This document shows positions 26,698-35,324 of a stretch of DNA of 64,000 bases, in pieces. Positions within the stretch are counted from its first letter, which is position 1; the number at the start of each line of letters is the position of its first letter. The stretch is taken from NCBI RefSeq assembly GCF_018688315.1, contig NZ_CP061315.1, positions 682,001 to 746,000 on the forward strand, in the 5' to 3' direction. The position numbers and the translations under genes were made by a program. The notes under the pieces were generated by a model that did no database searches, was not told the origin of the DNA, and saw nothing but the letters and a program-made list of their open reading frames with translations. The DNA is from Polynucleobacter sp. AP-Kolm-20A-A1. Lineage in GTDB: Bacteria; Pseudomonadota; Gammaproteobacteria; Burkholderiales; Burkholderiaceae.

Positions 26698-27552
26698 TTA
26701 AGGTTTAGCGGCCTTTTCAGCGGCTTCTAATGTATTCATTAAAAGCATGGTGATAGTCATAGGGCCTACGCCACCAGGAACCGGGGTGATCCAGCCAGCA
26801 ACATATTTAGCTGTATCAAAGTCTACGTCGCCGCAAAGCTTGCCATCTGGCAGGCGATTAATGCCAACGTCAATAACAACGGCACCATTTTTAACCATAT
26901 CACCCGAGATCATTTTGGGCTTACCAGTTGCTACCACCAAAATATCAGCATCTTTTGTATGGTGCGCCAGATCACGGGTTTTACTATTGCAGATGGTTAC
27001 AGTGGCGCCAGCTTGTAATAGCAACATAGCCATTGGCTTACCAACAATATTTGACGCGCCAACAATGACGGCACGTGCTCCGCGAATGGGGTATTCAATA
27101 CTTTCCAGAATCTTCATGCAGCCATAAGGAGTGCATGGTTTGAATTCTGGTTGACCAACCATCAATGCGCCAGCATTAGCAACATGAAAGCCATCCACAT
27201 CTTTTTCTGGGGCAATCGCCTCAAGCACACGTTCAGAAGCAATGTGTTCTGGCAGTGGAAGTTGAACCAAAATGCCATGAATTGCAGGATCAGCATTTAA
27301 GGTTGCGATACGAGCTAGCAACTCTTCTTCGCCAAGCTCAGCAGAGTAGCGCTCTAGAACAGAATGAAAGCCAACGTCTTCGCAAGCCTTCACTTTGTTG
27401 CGAACATAAACGGCACTGGCAGGATTATCACCAACCACAATCACTGCTAATCCAGGCCTAACACCTTTGGCAGTAACAATCGCGCCGCGAGCAGCAATTT
27501 CAGTGCGCAGTTTTTTGGAGAGCGCGTTTCCGTCTAGTAATTGAGCTGGCAT
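26698..27552 (-). CDS. folD: Bifunctional methylenetetrahydrofolate dehydrogenase / cyclohydrolase
   Basis: Converts 5,10-methylene-THF to 10-formyl-THF through the methenyl form, using NADP. Conserved elements are [13 protein letters not shown] with the catalytic Lys near residue 55, the [11 protein letters not shown] motif, [24 protein letters not shown], the nucleotide-binding [12 protein letters not shown] and the C-terminal [12 protein letters not shown]. The length of 284 is typical. The gene lies 17 bp downstream of the FixJ-type regulator on the same strand, so the three minus-strand genes may share a transcript. Confidence 0.97.
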   Translation of the reverse strand: MPAQLLDGNALSKKLRTEIAARGAIVTAKGVRPGLAVIVVGDNPASAVYVRNKVKACEDVGFHSVLERYSAELGEEELLARIATLNADPAIHGILVQLPLPEHIASERVLEAIAPEKDVDGFHVANAGALMVGQPEFKPCTPYGCMKILESIEYPIRGARAVIVGASNIVGKPMAMLLLQAGATVTICNSKTRDLAHHTKDADILVVATGKPKMISGDMVKNGAVVIDVGINRLPDGKLCGDVDFDTAKYVAGWITPVPGGVGPMTITMLLMNTLEAAEKAAKP

Positions 27553-27569
27553 CTAGCTTGAGCCTACTA

Positions 27570-28217
27570 TTAATTAGGTTGCGGGTCAGACAAAGCGAGG
27601 CGGAGGAGGTCCGCAACAGTATTGACGTTGAGCTTTTCCATGATGTTGGCGCGATGTGCTTCAACCGTTTTAATGGAGATACCCAGATCATCAGCGATTT
27701 GCTTGTTTAAGCGGCCAGCAACAATACGCTCAAGCACTTGACGCTCACGACCTGTTAATTTGCTGAGTAAGCTTTGAGTAATCTTGCGCTGGCTAGCTTG
27801 TGAGTAGTCAATACGTGCTTTAGCAAGCATGCGGTCAACCAAGCCACAGAGATCATTCTCTTTGAATGGCTTTTCAATGAAATCTACCGCACCACGCTTC
27901 ATTGTGGATACCGCCATAGAGACGTCGCCGTGACCAGTGATAAAAGCGACTGGCATAGGTAGGTTTTCACTGGTAAGGCGCTCTTGAAGTTCAAGGCCAG
28001 ACATGCCAGGCATGCGAACATCCAAAATGGCGCAAGAAATAGTCGACTTATCTGTGCTTTGTAGTGATTGCAAGAATCGTTCGGCGCTTGCATGGCAGCG
28101 AACTACATAACCATTGCTTTCTAAAAGCCACGTGAGTGAATCACGAACCGCTTCATCGTCATCCACAACATATACAACTTCAGCTTGGTTTGGTTTTGCA
28201 GTAGCACTTAAGTTCAT
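27570..28217 (-). CDS. FixJ/LuxR-type response regulator
   Basis: Two-domain transcription factor of 215 residues. The receiver (about 12-130) has the acidic triad VDDDEAV and the phosphoacceptor Asp66 in LDVRMPGMSG. The LuxR-type helix-turn-helix (about 148-210) reads LTGRERQVLERIVAG and ADDLGISIKTVEAHRANIMEKL. It is encoded directly downstream of a PAS histidine kinase of the FixL type, its obvious partner. The pair faces away from aceE. An inverted repeat at 30863-30893 upstream of aceE is a candidate target, but this is inference. Confidence 0.92.
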   Translation of the reverse strand: MNLSATAKPNQAEVVYVVDDDEAVRDSLTWLLESNGYVVRCHASAERFLQSLQSTDKSTISCAILDVRMPGMSGLELQERLTSENLPMPVAFITGHGDVSMAVSTMKRGAVDFIEKPFKENDLCGLVDRMLAKARIDYSQASQRKITQSLLSKLTGRERQVLERIVAGRLNKQIADDLGISIKTVEAHRANIMEKLNVNTVADLLRLALSDPQPN

Positions 28218-28253
28218 ATCGGTTCTCGCGTGGTAAATCTAATAATTCGATGA

Positions 28254-30776
28254 TTAAACATTAACCCCAGAATCTGATGATTCCAGCGGTAGAAGTATTG
28301 TAAAGGTGCAGCCAGCCAGCCTAGTCTGTTCTGAGTCTTTGACGTTGGTGGCCCAAAGCCTGCCGTGATGGGATTCAATGATGGAGCGGCAAATATTGAG
28401 CCCCATGCCCATTCCATCGGATTTGGTGCTGAAAAACGGCTCAAATATGCGTTCTATGACGTTTTCAGGTATTCCGCCGCCAGCGTCAGTCACTTGAATG
28501 CGCAGCATGGCTGGAAATATGCTGGTATCTAAATCGGCGCTAATTTTGACGGGGGGTGCTGACCAGCGAGAAGAGAGGGGATAGGCTTCGCGCATGCTAT
28601 CCAGCGCATTTTTAAGAAGGTTAACCACCACCTGCAAAATCAAGACGGGATCCAGATCAACTACTGGAAGATTTTCAGCAATTTGAGAGCTGATGCTGAG
28701 GCGATGGCGATGGGCCTCAATTTCGACTAGACCAACTGCATCACTAATAATTTCATTAATGTAGGATGCTTTGCTTTGGGGTTCACTACGCTTTACGAAA
28801 CCTCTAATGCGTTGAATGATGGTGCCAGCTCGGTGCGCTTGATCGGATGCTTTTTCAAGGGCCGGCAAGATCTCTTTACTAATGGTTGGATCTAAATTTC
28901 CATCCAAGCGTTTAGCAACGCCCATGCAATAGTTGGAGATCGCCGCTAAGGGTTGATTTAATTCATGTGCAAGTGATGAGGCCATTTCACCCATGGTAGT
29001 CAAGCGACTGGTAAATTGCATGCGCTCTTGTTGTTGGCGGGCCAAGTCTTCCGCCTCTTTACGGCTTGTGATGTCTGTGGCGATCAGCAGTTGCGCTAGA
29101 TGTCCATCAACCCATGGAATAAAGCGATGACGAACTTCAAACCATTTATTGCTGCCGTCAGTCAATTGAATATCTTCTGACTCTGACTCTTGATATAGGA
29201 ATGAGGTAGGAATGCCATCACGTACATAGTCATGAAGATCTTGTGCAATATTGTGTAAAGCTGGAAGTCTGCTGTCTTGATGGGCTAATTGGAAATGCCC
29301 TTTAGAATCATCGCCAAAGTTTTCACGATAGAAGCGGTTGGCGAACAGAAGCTCGTCAGTCTCCAGGGATACAACAGATACAGCTGCATCTAAACTTTCT
29401 AGAACGGTAGTAAAGCGCTCTTGGGATGCGGCCAATTCTTCCCGAATCTTTTTTGGTTCAGAAATATCAATCAAGGAAGTAACCCAGCCAGTTTGCTTAC
29501 CCTTTTCATTGATAAGCGGCGCGATAAATGTGCGGGTTTGGATCAATGAGCCATCGCGACGCAAAATGGCTCCTTCGATACCCACCTTGCCGGTTCCAAC
29601 ATCTGCCTTTAATGCGCGATTCATTTTCTCAACAAGCTCATCTCTTCTGCTATCAGGCCAGAAGGGGAAGGGAGGCATGAGGCCGATTAATTCTTTTTGG
29701 GTCCAGCCTGTCATTTCACAAAATGCCCTATTTACATAGGTAATGCGTTTTTGCATGTCATGTGCTCGTATCCCCACTGGGGTCGAGTTTTCCATTGCAC
29801 TTCGAAAGCTGGTTTCACTACGTAGACTAGCTTCAGCTTCTTGGCGAACCTGCATTTGTTTGAGTACTGACCATAGACTCCAGACCACGAAAACCGATAG
29901 TCCGAGCACAACACCAATCAGCATCCTAAATGTGAGATTGGTTGGGGGCGGATAGGTATCAATGCGTAGCGTCAGATTTGGACTAAGAACGCCAATATCA
30001 AGGGATGTTTGATTGCTAAAAGCCCTTTTAGGGGCATCGCGATCTGAAGAGATGGCTAAAACTTGTTCATTATCTGTGAGTAGAGTAAAGCGGTAATGTG
30101 CTTTAAGTTCATTGGGTATGACATCCAAGACGCCTTGCGTTGTGTAGAGTGCAGCTAGAAAGCCAACCACTTCACCGCTCACTATATTGGGCACTATTTG
30201 CCAAAAAAGATTTTTTCTTTCCCTGGCAAGCGGTTCGCTGCTGGCAATGTTGGGTGAGAAGAAAGGGCTAAAGGCTGCTCTACTGGTTACCTTGCTAAGT
30301 TCTATGGTGGAACTCAATGCATCGATGGTGGCTTGATCGGATTGGGTTTTAACTAGCCAATCATTTTTATTGGCATTTGGCGGTACCACCCATTGACGCT
30401 CATTTTTATCGTTGAGCCAAATGATTTTGATAATTTCATGATTGTTGATAACAAGCTCATCGGCTTGTTCATAGGCAATTTGTTTTAGCTTCCCTTGGTT
30501 ATCGCTCGCGGCGATTTCGCGATTAATAGTGGAGAGTAAATCGACATTGCTAACAAAGCGCGTTTGAATCCGTTGTTTTGCGAAAGATAACTCTCGGAAA
30601 AGGGCGGCTTCTTGCTGGCTCTTTTCCTGTAGGTGCAAAGTTCCCAAAATAATGCCCATTACCGAAGTAAAGAGCACGATCGCCAATAAGGGGGTGTAAA
30701 CAAGCCTAAATCCCCGAATTTTGCGCAGCCATCTGAATGGCCGGAGGAATAGGTTAGAAGAGGCTGACACTTTCAT
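28254..30776 (-). CDS. PAS-domain membrane sensor histidine kinase (FixL/DctB-like)
   Basis: Sensor kinase of 840 residues. A transmembrane helix near residues 25-47 and a second near 277-300 enclose a periplasmic sensing domain of about 230 residues. Two PAS domains follow (about 320-445 and 450-575). The phosphoacceptor box is SSLAHELNQPLAAISNY (His604); the HELNQPL form is typical of kinases that pair with FixJ-type regulators. The ATPase domain has NLLKNALDSM, DAGGGIPENV and DGMGMGLNICRSI. The signal is unknown. It is divergent from the pyruvate dehydrogenase genes, which makes control of central carbon flow plausible. Confidence 0.92.
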   Translation of the reverse strand: MKVSASSNLFLRPFRWLRKIRGFRLVYTPLLAIVLFTSVMGIILGTLHLQEKSQQEAALFRELSFAKQRIQTRFVSNVDLLSTINREIAASDNQGKLKQIAYEQADELVINNHEIIKIIWLNDKNERQWVVPPNANKNDWLVKTQSDQATIDALSSTIELSKVTSRAAFSPFFSPNIASSEPLARERKNLFWQIVPNIVSGEVVGFLAALYTTQGVLDVIPNELKAHYRFTLLTDNEQVLAISSDRDAPKRAFSNQTSLDIGVLSPNLTLRIDTYPPPTNLTFRMLIGVVLGLSVFVVWSLWSVLKQMQVRQEAEASLRSETSFRSAMENSTPVGIRAHDMQKRITYVNRAFCEMTGWTQKELIGLMPPFPFWPDSRRDELVEKMNRALKADVGTGKVGIEGAILRRDGSLIQTRTFIAPLINEKGKQTGWVTSLIDISEPKKIREELAASQERFTTVLESLDAAVSVVSLETDELLFANRFYRENFGDDSKGHFQLAHQDSRLPALHNIAQDLHDYVRDGIPTSFLYQESESEDIQLTDGSNKWFEVRHRFIPWVDGHLAQLLIATDITSRKEAEDLARQQQERMQFTSRLTTMGEMASSLAHELNQPLAAISNYCMGVAKRLDGNLDPTISKEILPALEKASDQAHRAGTIIQRIRGFVKRSEPQSKASYINEIISDAVGLVEIEAHRHRLSISSQIAENLPVVDLDPVLILQVVVNLLKNALDSMREAYPLSSRWSAPPVKISADLDTSIFPAMLRIQVTDAGGGIPENVIERIFEPFFSTKSDGMGMGLNICRSIIESHHGRLWATNVKDSEQTRLAGCTFTILLPLESSDSGVNV

Positions 30777-30862
30777 GAATATTAAGCATTTTGCCCTAAT
30801 GCCGGCTTCAAATGAGCATTTTTAGCCTATATATAGCTTCTTATTTGCACCGCAATAAAATA

Positions 30863-30893
30863 CCACATTATGAGAAATACTATCATTATGTGG
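30863..30893. promoter_or_regulatory. Inverted repeat upstream of aceE (candidate operator)
   Basis: CCACATTATG-N11-CATTATGTGG: 10-bp arms with one mismatch pair, centres 21 bp apart. It ends 9 bp before the predicted -35 box of the aceE promoter, so its centre is near -59, a position typical for an activator. The divergent FixJ-type regulator is the nearest candidate protein. Confidence 0.5.
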
Positions 30894-30901
30894 AAAATTG
30901 C

Positions 30902-30930
30902 TTGTTTACACCCATATACCTTCCTAGAAT
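30902..30930 (+). promoter_or_regulatory. Candidate sigma-70 promoter of aceE-aceF-lpdA
   Basis: TTGTTT (30902-30907), a 17-bp spacer and TAGAAT (30925-30930). The -10 box is good (5/6) but the -35 box is weak (3/6), which fits a promoter needing an activator. The start would be near 30937, giving a leader of about 44 nt. Confidence 0.45.
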
Positions 30931-30980
30931 GTTGCCTATAGAGTTAATGGCTAATAAAGAAGTAATAAATGGAGACAAAT

Positions 30981-33677
30981 ATGGCAGCGGTTCCAGAGCA
31001 GATTTTAGGTAAGCAAAATGCCCAAGACGTTGATCCGGGCGAGACTCAAGAATGGTTGCAGGCGCTTGATGGCGTGATTCGCAACGAAGGTCCAGAGCGG
31101 GCTGCCTATTTAATAGACCAACAAATTTCTCATGCAAGGGTGAATGGTGTAGTCCAACCTTTCCATGCGGAGACTCCTTACATTAATACCATTCCAGTTG
31201 AAAATCAGGCGCGTTTGCCAGGCGATCAAAATGTGGAACATCGGATTCGTTCATACACTCGCTGGAATGCCATGGCGATGGTGCTGCGTGCCAACAAAGA
31301 CACTAACGTTGGTGGGCACATCTCTTCATTTCAGTCTGCGGCAACTTTATATGACGTAGGCTTCAATCACTTCTGGCATGCTCCATCTCCAGAGCATGGC
31401 GGCGATCTCATATTTGTTCAAGGCCACTCAGCACCAGGTGTGTATGCACGTGCATATATGTTGGGCCGTCTTGAAGACAGTCAACTCGATAACTTCCGTC
31501 AAGAAGTGGGCGGCAAAGGTATCTCTAGTTACCCACACCCATGGTTGATGCCAGACTTCTGGCAGTTCCCAACGGTATCAATGGGCTTGGGCCCGATCAT
31601 GGCGATCTACCAAGCGCGCTTCATGAAGTATCTGACAGACCGTGGATTTATTCAGGAGCAAAGCCGCAAGGTTTGGGCTTTCCTCGGTGACGGTGAAACC
31701 GACGAGCCAGAGTCTTTGGGCGCGATTGGAATGGCTGGCCGTGAAAAACTGGACAACCTCATTTTTGTTATTAACTGCAACTTGCAGCGCTTAGATGGAC
31801 CAGTGCGCGGTAACGGAAAAATTATTCAAGAGCTTGAAGGTGAGTTCCGAGGTGCAGGTTGGAATGTCATCAAAGTGGTGTGGGGCGGTCAATGGGATGC
31901 CTTATTTGCTCGTGATAAAAAAGGCATCTTGATGCAGCGTCTTGGCGAAATCGTTGATGGTCAGTACCAGACGATGAAGTCTAAGAATGGCGCCTATGTT
32001 CGTGAGATCGTATTTAATACGCCAGAGCTAAAGGCCTTGGTAAGCGACTGGAGTGATGACGAGATCTGGCAACTGAATCGTGGCGGCCATGATCCTCATA
32101 AAGTCTTTGCAGCTTTCCATGCTGCCGTAAATCACAAAGAGCAACCAACGGTTATCTTGGCTCACACCATTAAAGGTTACGGTATGGGTGGATCTGGTGA
32201 GGCAATGAATATCGCCCACCAAGCCAAGAAGATGAATGCGGATGACGTACGTCGTTTCCGTGATCGTTTTGAGATTCCAGTTAAGGATGAGCAGTTAGAT
32301 GAAATGCCTTTGGTGAAGTTCGCTGAAGGCAGCCCTGAGCTCGAGTACATGAAGGCGCGCCGTCAAGAATTGGGCGGTTACTTGCCGCAACGTCGCACCA
32401 AAGCAGAGAGCTTGCCAGTTCCAGCATTGGATGTTTTTGCTCCTTTGCTTGAGGCGACAACAGAAGGTCGTGAAATTTCCACAACGATGGCATTTGTACG
32501 CATGCTCAACACTGTCGTGCGCGACAAGGTATTAGGTAAGCGCGTGGTGCCAATTGTTCCGGATGAGTCTCGCACCTTTGGTATGGAAGGCATGTTCCGC
32601 CAGTTAGGTATCTGGAATCAGTTGGGTCAGCTCTATACCCCAGAAGATCATGATCAATTGATGTTCTACAAAGAGGATAAGACTGGTCAGATCTTGCAAG
32701 AGGGTATTAATGAAGCTGGTGGTATGTGCGACTGGATTGCAGCCGCTACTTCTTACTCCACTCACGGCGTGCCAATGTTGCCTTTCTACATCTTCTACTC
32801 GATGTTTGGTTTCCAGCGTATTGGTGACCTAGCGTGGGCAGCCGGTGATATGCGTAGCCGTGGCTTCTTACTAGGCGGTACAGCCGGTAGAACTACTTTA
32901 AATGGCGAAGGCTTGCAACACGAAGATGGTCATAGCCATCTGTGGAGTGGTGCAGTTCCGAACTGCATTAGCTACGATCCAACATTCTCCTTTGAATTGG
33001 CGGTAGTGATTCAGGACGGTATGCGTCGCATGCTAGAAGTTCAAGAAGACGTGTATTACTACGTGACCCTGATGAATGAGAACTATGCTCATCCAGCAAT
33101 GCCTAAGGGCGCTGAAAAAGACATCATCAAAGGGATGTACAAGTTGAAGTCTGTTGGTGATGCCAACGCAAAACTGCGCGTACAACTCCTAGGTTCCGGA
33201 ACCATCTTCCGTGAAGTGATTGAAGCCGCTGAGATTCTTCATAAAGACTGGGGTATCGCTTCAGACTTGTGGGGTTGCCCAAGCTTTACTGAACTTGGTC
33301 GCGATTGGACTGCGGTACACCGCAATAACCTTTTAAATCCTACGGCTGCTCCAGCTTTATCTCATGTTGAGAAGTGTCTCAAAGACACCTCTGGCCCTGT
33401 GATCGCCGCAACTGACTACGTTCGTTTGTTCGCTGAGCAAATTCGTCCAGCAATTCAACATATGGGTCGTCGCTATGAGGTCTTGGGTACGGATGGATTT
33501 GGTCGTTCCGATACTCGCGAAAAACTCCGTGATTTCTTTGAAGTAGATCGTCGTTGGGTTGTGGTAACCGCTTTGAGATCTTTGGTTGACTCAGGTCAGC
33601 TTGATCGCTCTAAGTTAGCTGAAGCGATTAAGAAATACAACATCGACACTACTAAACCAAACCCAATGACGGTTTGA
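30981..33677 (+). CDS. aceE: Pyruvate dehydrogenase E1 component (homodimeric type)
   Basis: Thiamine diphosphate enzyme that decarboxylates pyruvate and acetylates the lipoyl arm of E2. Start chosen at ATG 30981 because GGAG at 30971-30974 is correctly spaced; the ATG at 30969 overlaps that site. About 898 residues, the usual length. The ThDP/Mg motif is in FLGDGETDEPESLGA followed by FVINCNLQRLDGPVRGN; GHSHLWSGAVPN and the C-terminal FGRSDTREKLRDFFEVD are conserved in the family. First gene of the operon with aceF (15 bp gap) and lpdA. Confidence 0.97.
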   Translation: MAAVPEQILGKQNAQDVDPGETQEWLQALDGVIRNEGPERAAYLIDQQISHARVNGVVQPFHAETPYINTIPVENQARLPGDQNVEHRIRSYTRWNAMAMVLRANKDTNVGGHISSFQSAATLYDVGFNHFWHAPSPEHGGDLIFVQGHSAPGVYARAYMLGRLEDSQLDNFRQEVGGKGISSYPHPWLMPDFWQFPTVSMGLGPIMAIYQARFMKYLTDRGFIQEQSRKVWAFLGDGETDEPESLGAIGMAGREKLDNLIFVINCNLQRLDGPVRGNGKIIQELEGEFRGAGWNVIKVVWGGQWDALFARDKKGILMQRLGEIVDGQYQTMKSKNGAYVREIVFNTPELKALVSDWSDDEIWQLNRGGHDPHKVFAAFHAAVNHKEQPTVILAHTIKGYGMGGSGEAMNIAHQAKKMNADDVRRFRDRFEIPVKDEQLDEMPLVKFAEGSPELEYMKARRQELGGYLPQRRTKAESLPVPALDVFAPLLEATTEGREISTTMAFVRMLNTVVRDKVLGKRVVPIVPDESRTFGMEGMFRQLGIWNQLGQLYTPEDHDQLMFYKEDKTGQILQEGINEAGGMCDWIAAATSYSTHGVPMLPFYIFYSMFGFQRIGDLAWAAGDMRSRGFLLGGTAGRTTLNGEGLQHEDGHSHLWSGAVPNCISYDPTFSFELAVVIQDGMRRMLEVQEDVYYYVTLMNENYAHPAMPKGAEKDIIKGMYKLKSVGDANAKLRVQLLGSGTIFREVIEAAEILHKDWGIASDLWGCPSFTELGRDWTAVHRNNLLNPTAAPALSHVEKCLKDTSGPVIAATDYVRLFAEQIRPAIQHMGRRYEVLGTDGFGRSDTREKLRDFFEVDRRWVVVTALRSLVDSGQLDRSKLAEAIKKYNIDTTKPNPMTV

Positions 33678-33692
33678 TAAGAGATAAATACT

Positions 33693-35315
33693 ATGAGTCA
33701 AATAATTGAAATCAAAGTCCCAGATATCGGCGACTACAAAGATGTGCCGGTAATCGAAGTATTGGTTAAAGCTGGTGACAAGGTTGAGAAAGAACAATCC
33801 ATCGTTGTTCTCGAATCTGACAAAGCAACCATGGATGTTCCTTCATCACACTCTGGCATCGTCAAAGAGGTCAAGGTGAAGGTTGGTGACAACCTCTCTG
33901 AAGGCTCATTGGTTATCACTCTGGAAGAGGGCGCAGCAGCTTCTGCTGCAGCACCGGTGGCAAGTGCTCCTGTGCAAACTCAGGCGCCTGCAAGCGCAAG
34001 CACAGGTGGCGCACCAATTGAAATCAAAGTCCCGGATATCGGCGACTACAAAGATGTGCCGGTAATCGAAGTATTGGTTAAAGCTGGTGACAAGGTTGAG
34101 AAAGAGCAATCCATCGTTGTTCTCGAATCTGACAAAGCAACCATGGATGTTCCTTCATCACACGCTGGCATCGTCAAAGAAGTCAAAGTGAAAGTTGGTG
34201 ACAACCTCTCCGAGGGATCGGTGGTTGTTATTTTAGAAGGCGGATCTTCGTCTGCTGCTCCAGCGTCAGCATCCACTAATGCAATAGCGGCAACAGCGGC
34301 ACCAGCGGCAAGCAAAGCGCCTGCTGTTGAGCCTCCGATTGCTCGTGCCCCAGCGCCACCTCCTGTGAGCAGTACACCTGCACCAGTAGATGCAGCTGTT
34401 AGCCACGCAAGTCCATCAGTGCGTAAATTTGCACGTGAACTCGGTGTCACCATTACGCAGGTAAAAGGTTCCGGTCCTAAAGGCCGCATTACACAAGAAG
34501 ATGTCCAAGCATTTGTGAAGGCTGCCATGAGTGGTGGGGCCGGTAGTCCTGCCGCTGCTTCTAGTGGCGGCAGCTTAGGCGGATTAAATCTGATTCCTTG
34601 GCCTAAGGTTGATTTCACGAAGTTTGGTGAGATTGAGCGTCAGCCATTAAATCGTATTAAGAAACTCACAGCTGCCAATTTAGGTCGTAACTGGGTCATG
34701 ATCCCGGCAGTGACCTATCACGAAGATGCTGACATTACTGATTTAGAAGCCTTCCGTGTACTCACTAATAAAGAGAATGAGAAGAAGGGCGTCAAGATCA
34801 CGATGCTCGCTTTCTTAATGAAGGCTGCCGTTGCTGCATTGAAAAAATATCCAGAGTTCAACAGCTCCTTGGATGGCGATGATCTGATTCTGAAGAAGTA
34901 CTTCAATATTGGTTTTGCTGCCGATACGCCAACTGGTTTGGTTGTGCCGGTAATTAAAGATGCAGATAAGAAGGGCATCTTTGAGTTAGCTAAAGAAACT
35001 TCAGAGCTAGCAGCGCTTGCTCGTGATGGCAAATTAAAGCCAGATCAAATGCAAGGCGCAAGTTTCACAATCTCCTCTTTGGGCGGCATTGGTGGAACCT
35101 ACTTCTCGCCGATTGTGAACGCCCCCGAAGTTGCAATCCTCGGTGTAAGCAAAGCCTCTATGAAGCCTGTATGGGATGGCAAGCAATTTGTACCTCGTCT
35201 CATTTGCCCCTTGTCTCTATCCGCTGATCATCGCGTGATTGATGGCGCATTGGCCACACGTTTCAATGTGTACATTGCACAGCTATTGGCCGACTTCCGT
35301 CGTGCCAGTCTGTAA
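33693..35315 (+). CDS. aceF: Pyruvate dehydrogenase E2 (dihydrolipoamide acetyltransferase)
   Basis: Core of the pyruvate dehydrogenase complex, 540 residues. Two lipoyl domains (about 4-78 and 108-182) each carry the lipoylation Lys in [10 protein letters not shown]. They are almost identical in protein and DNA. Ala/Pro-rich linkers separate them. A peripheral subunit-binding domain (about 235-270, ASPSVRKFARELGV) and the catalytic domain with SADHRVIDGALATRF near the C-terminus follow. The His and Asp of DHRVIDG are the acetyltransferase residues. The gene sits between aceE and lpdA. Confidence 0.97.
   Translation: MSQIIEIKVPDIGDYKDVPVIEVLVKAGDKVEKEQSIVVLESDKATMDVPSSHSGIVKEVKVKVGDNLSEGSLVITLEEGAAASAAAPVASAPVQTQAPASASTGGAPIEIKVPDIGDYKDVPVIEVLVKAGDKVEKEQSIVVLESDKATMDVPSSHAGIVKEVKVKVGDNLSEGSVVVILEGGSSSAAPASASTNAIAATAAPAASKAPAVEPPIARAPAPPPVSSTPAPVDAAVSHASPSVRKFARELGVTITQVKGSGPKGRITQEDVQAFVKAAMSGGAGSPAAASSGGSLGGLNLIPWPKVDFTKFGEIERQPLNRIKKLTAANLGRNWVMIPAVTYHEDADITDLEAFRVLTNKENEKKGVKITMLAFLMKAAVAALKKYPEFNSSLDGDDLILKKYFNIGFAADTPTGLVVPVIKDADKKGIFELAKETSELAALARDGKLKPDQMQGASFTISSLGGIGGTYFSPIVNAPEVAILGVSKASMKPVWDGKQFVPRLICPLSLSADHRVIDGALATRFNVYIAQLLADFRRASL
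33704..34218 (+). repeat. Near-identical tandem lipoyl-domain repeat in aceF
   Basis: Two direct copies of about 203 bp (33704-33906 and 34016-34218), offset by 312 bp (104 codons). By eye they differ at about nine positions, almost all silent; one changes Ser to Ala. Mismatches gather at the 3' end and the first 160 bp have about three. This indicates recent duplication or ongoing gene conversion. The lipoyl domain of lpdA is far more diverged. Confidence 0.9.
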
Positions 35316-35324
35316 GGAGGATCT

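Noticed and set aside
33704-34218. Direct repeat as a mobile element or CRISPR-like array
   Set aside because: The repeats are the two in-frame lipoyl domains of aceF; no transposase, inverted ends or spacer pattern.
34046-34618. 190-residue minus-strand frame opposite aceF
   Set aside because: Mirror of the Ala/Pro-rich linkers and lipoyl domain of aceF; low-complexity and repeated like its parent, no start signal.
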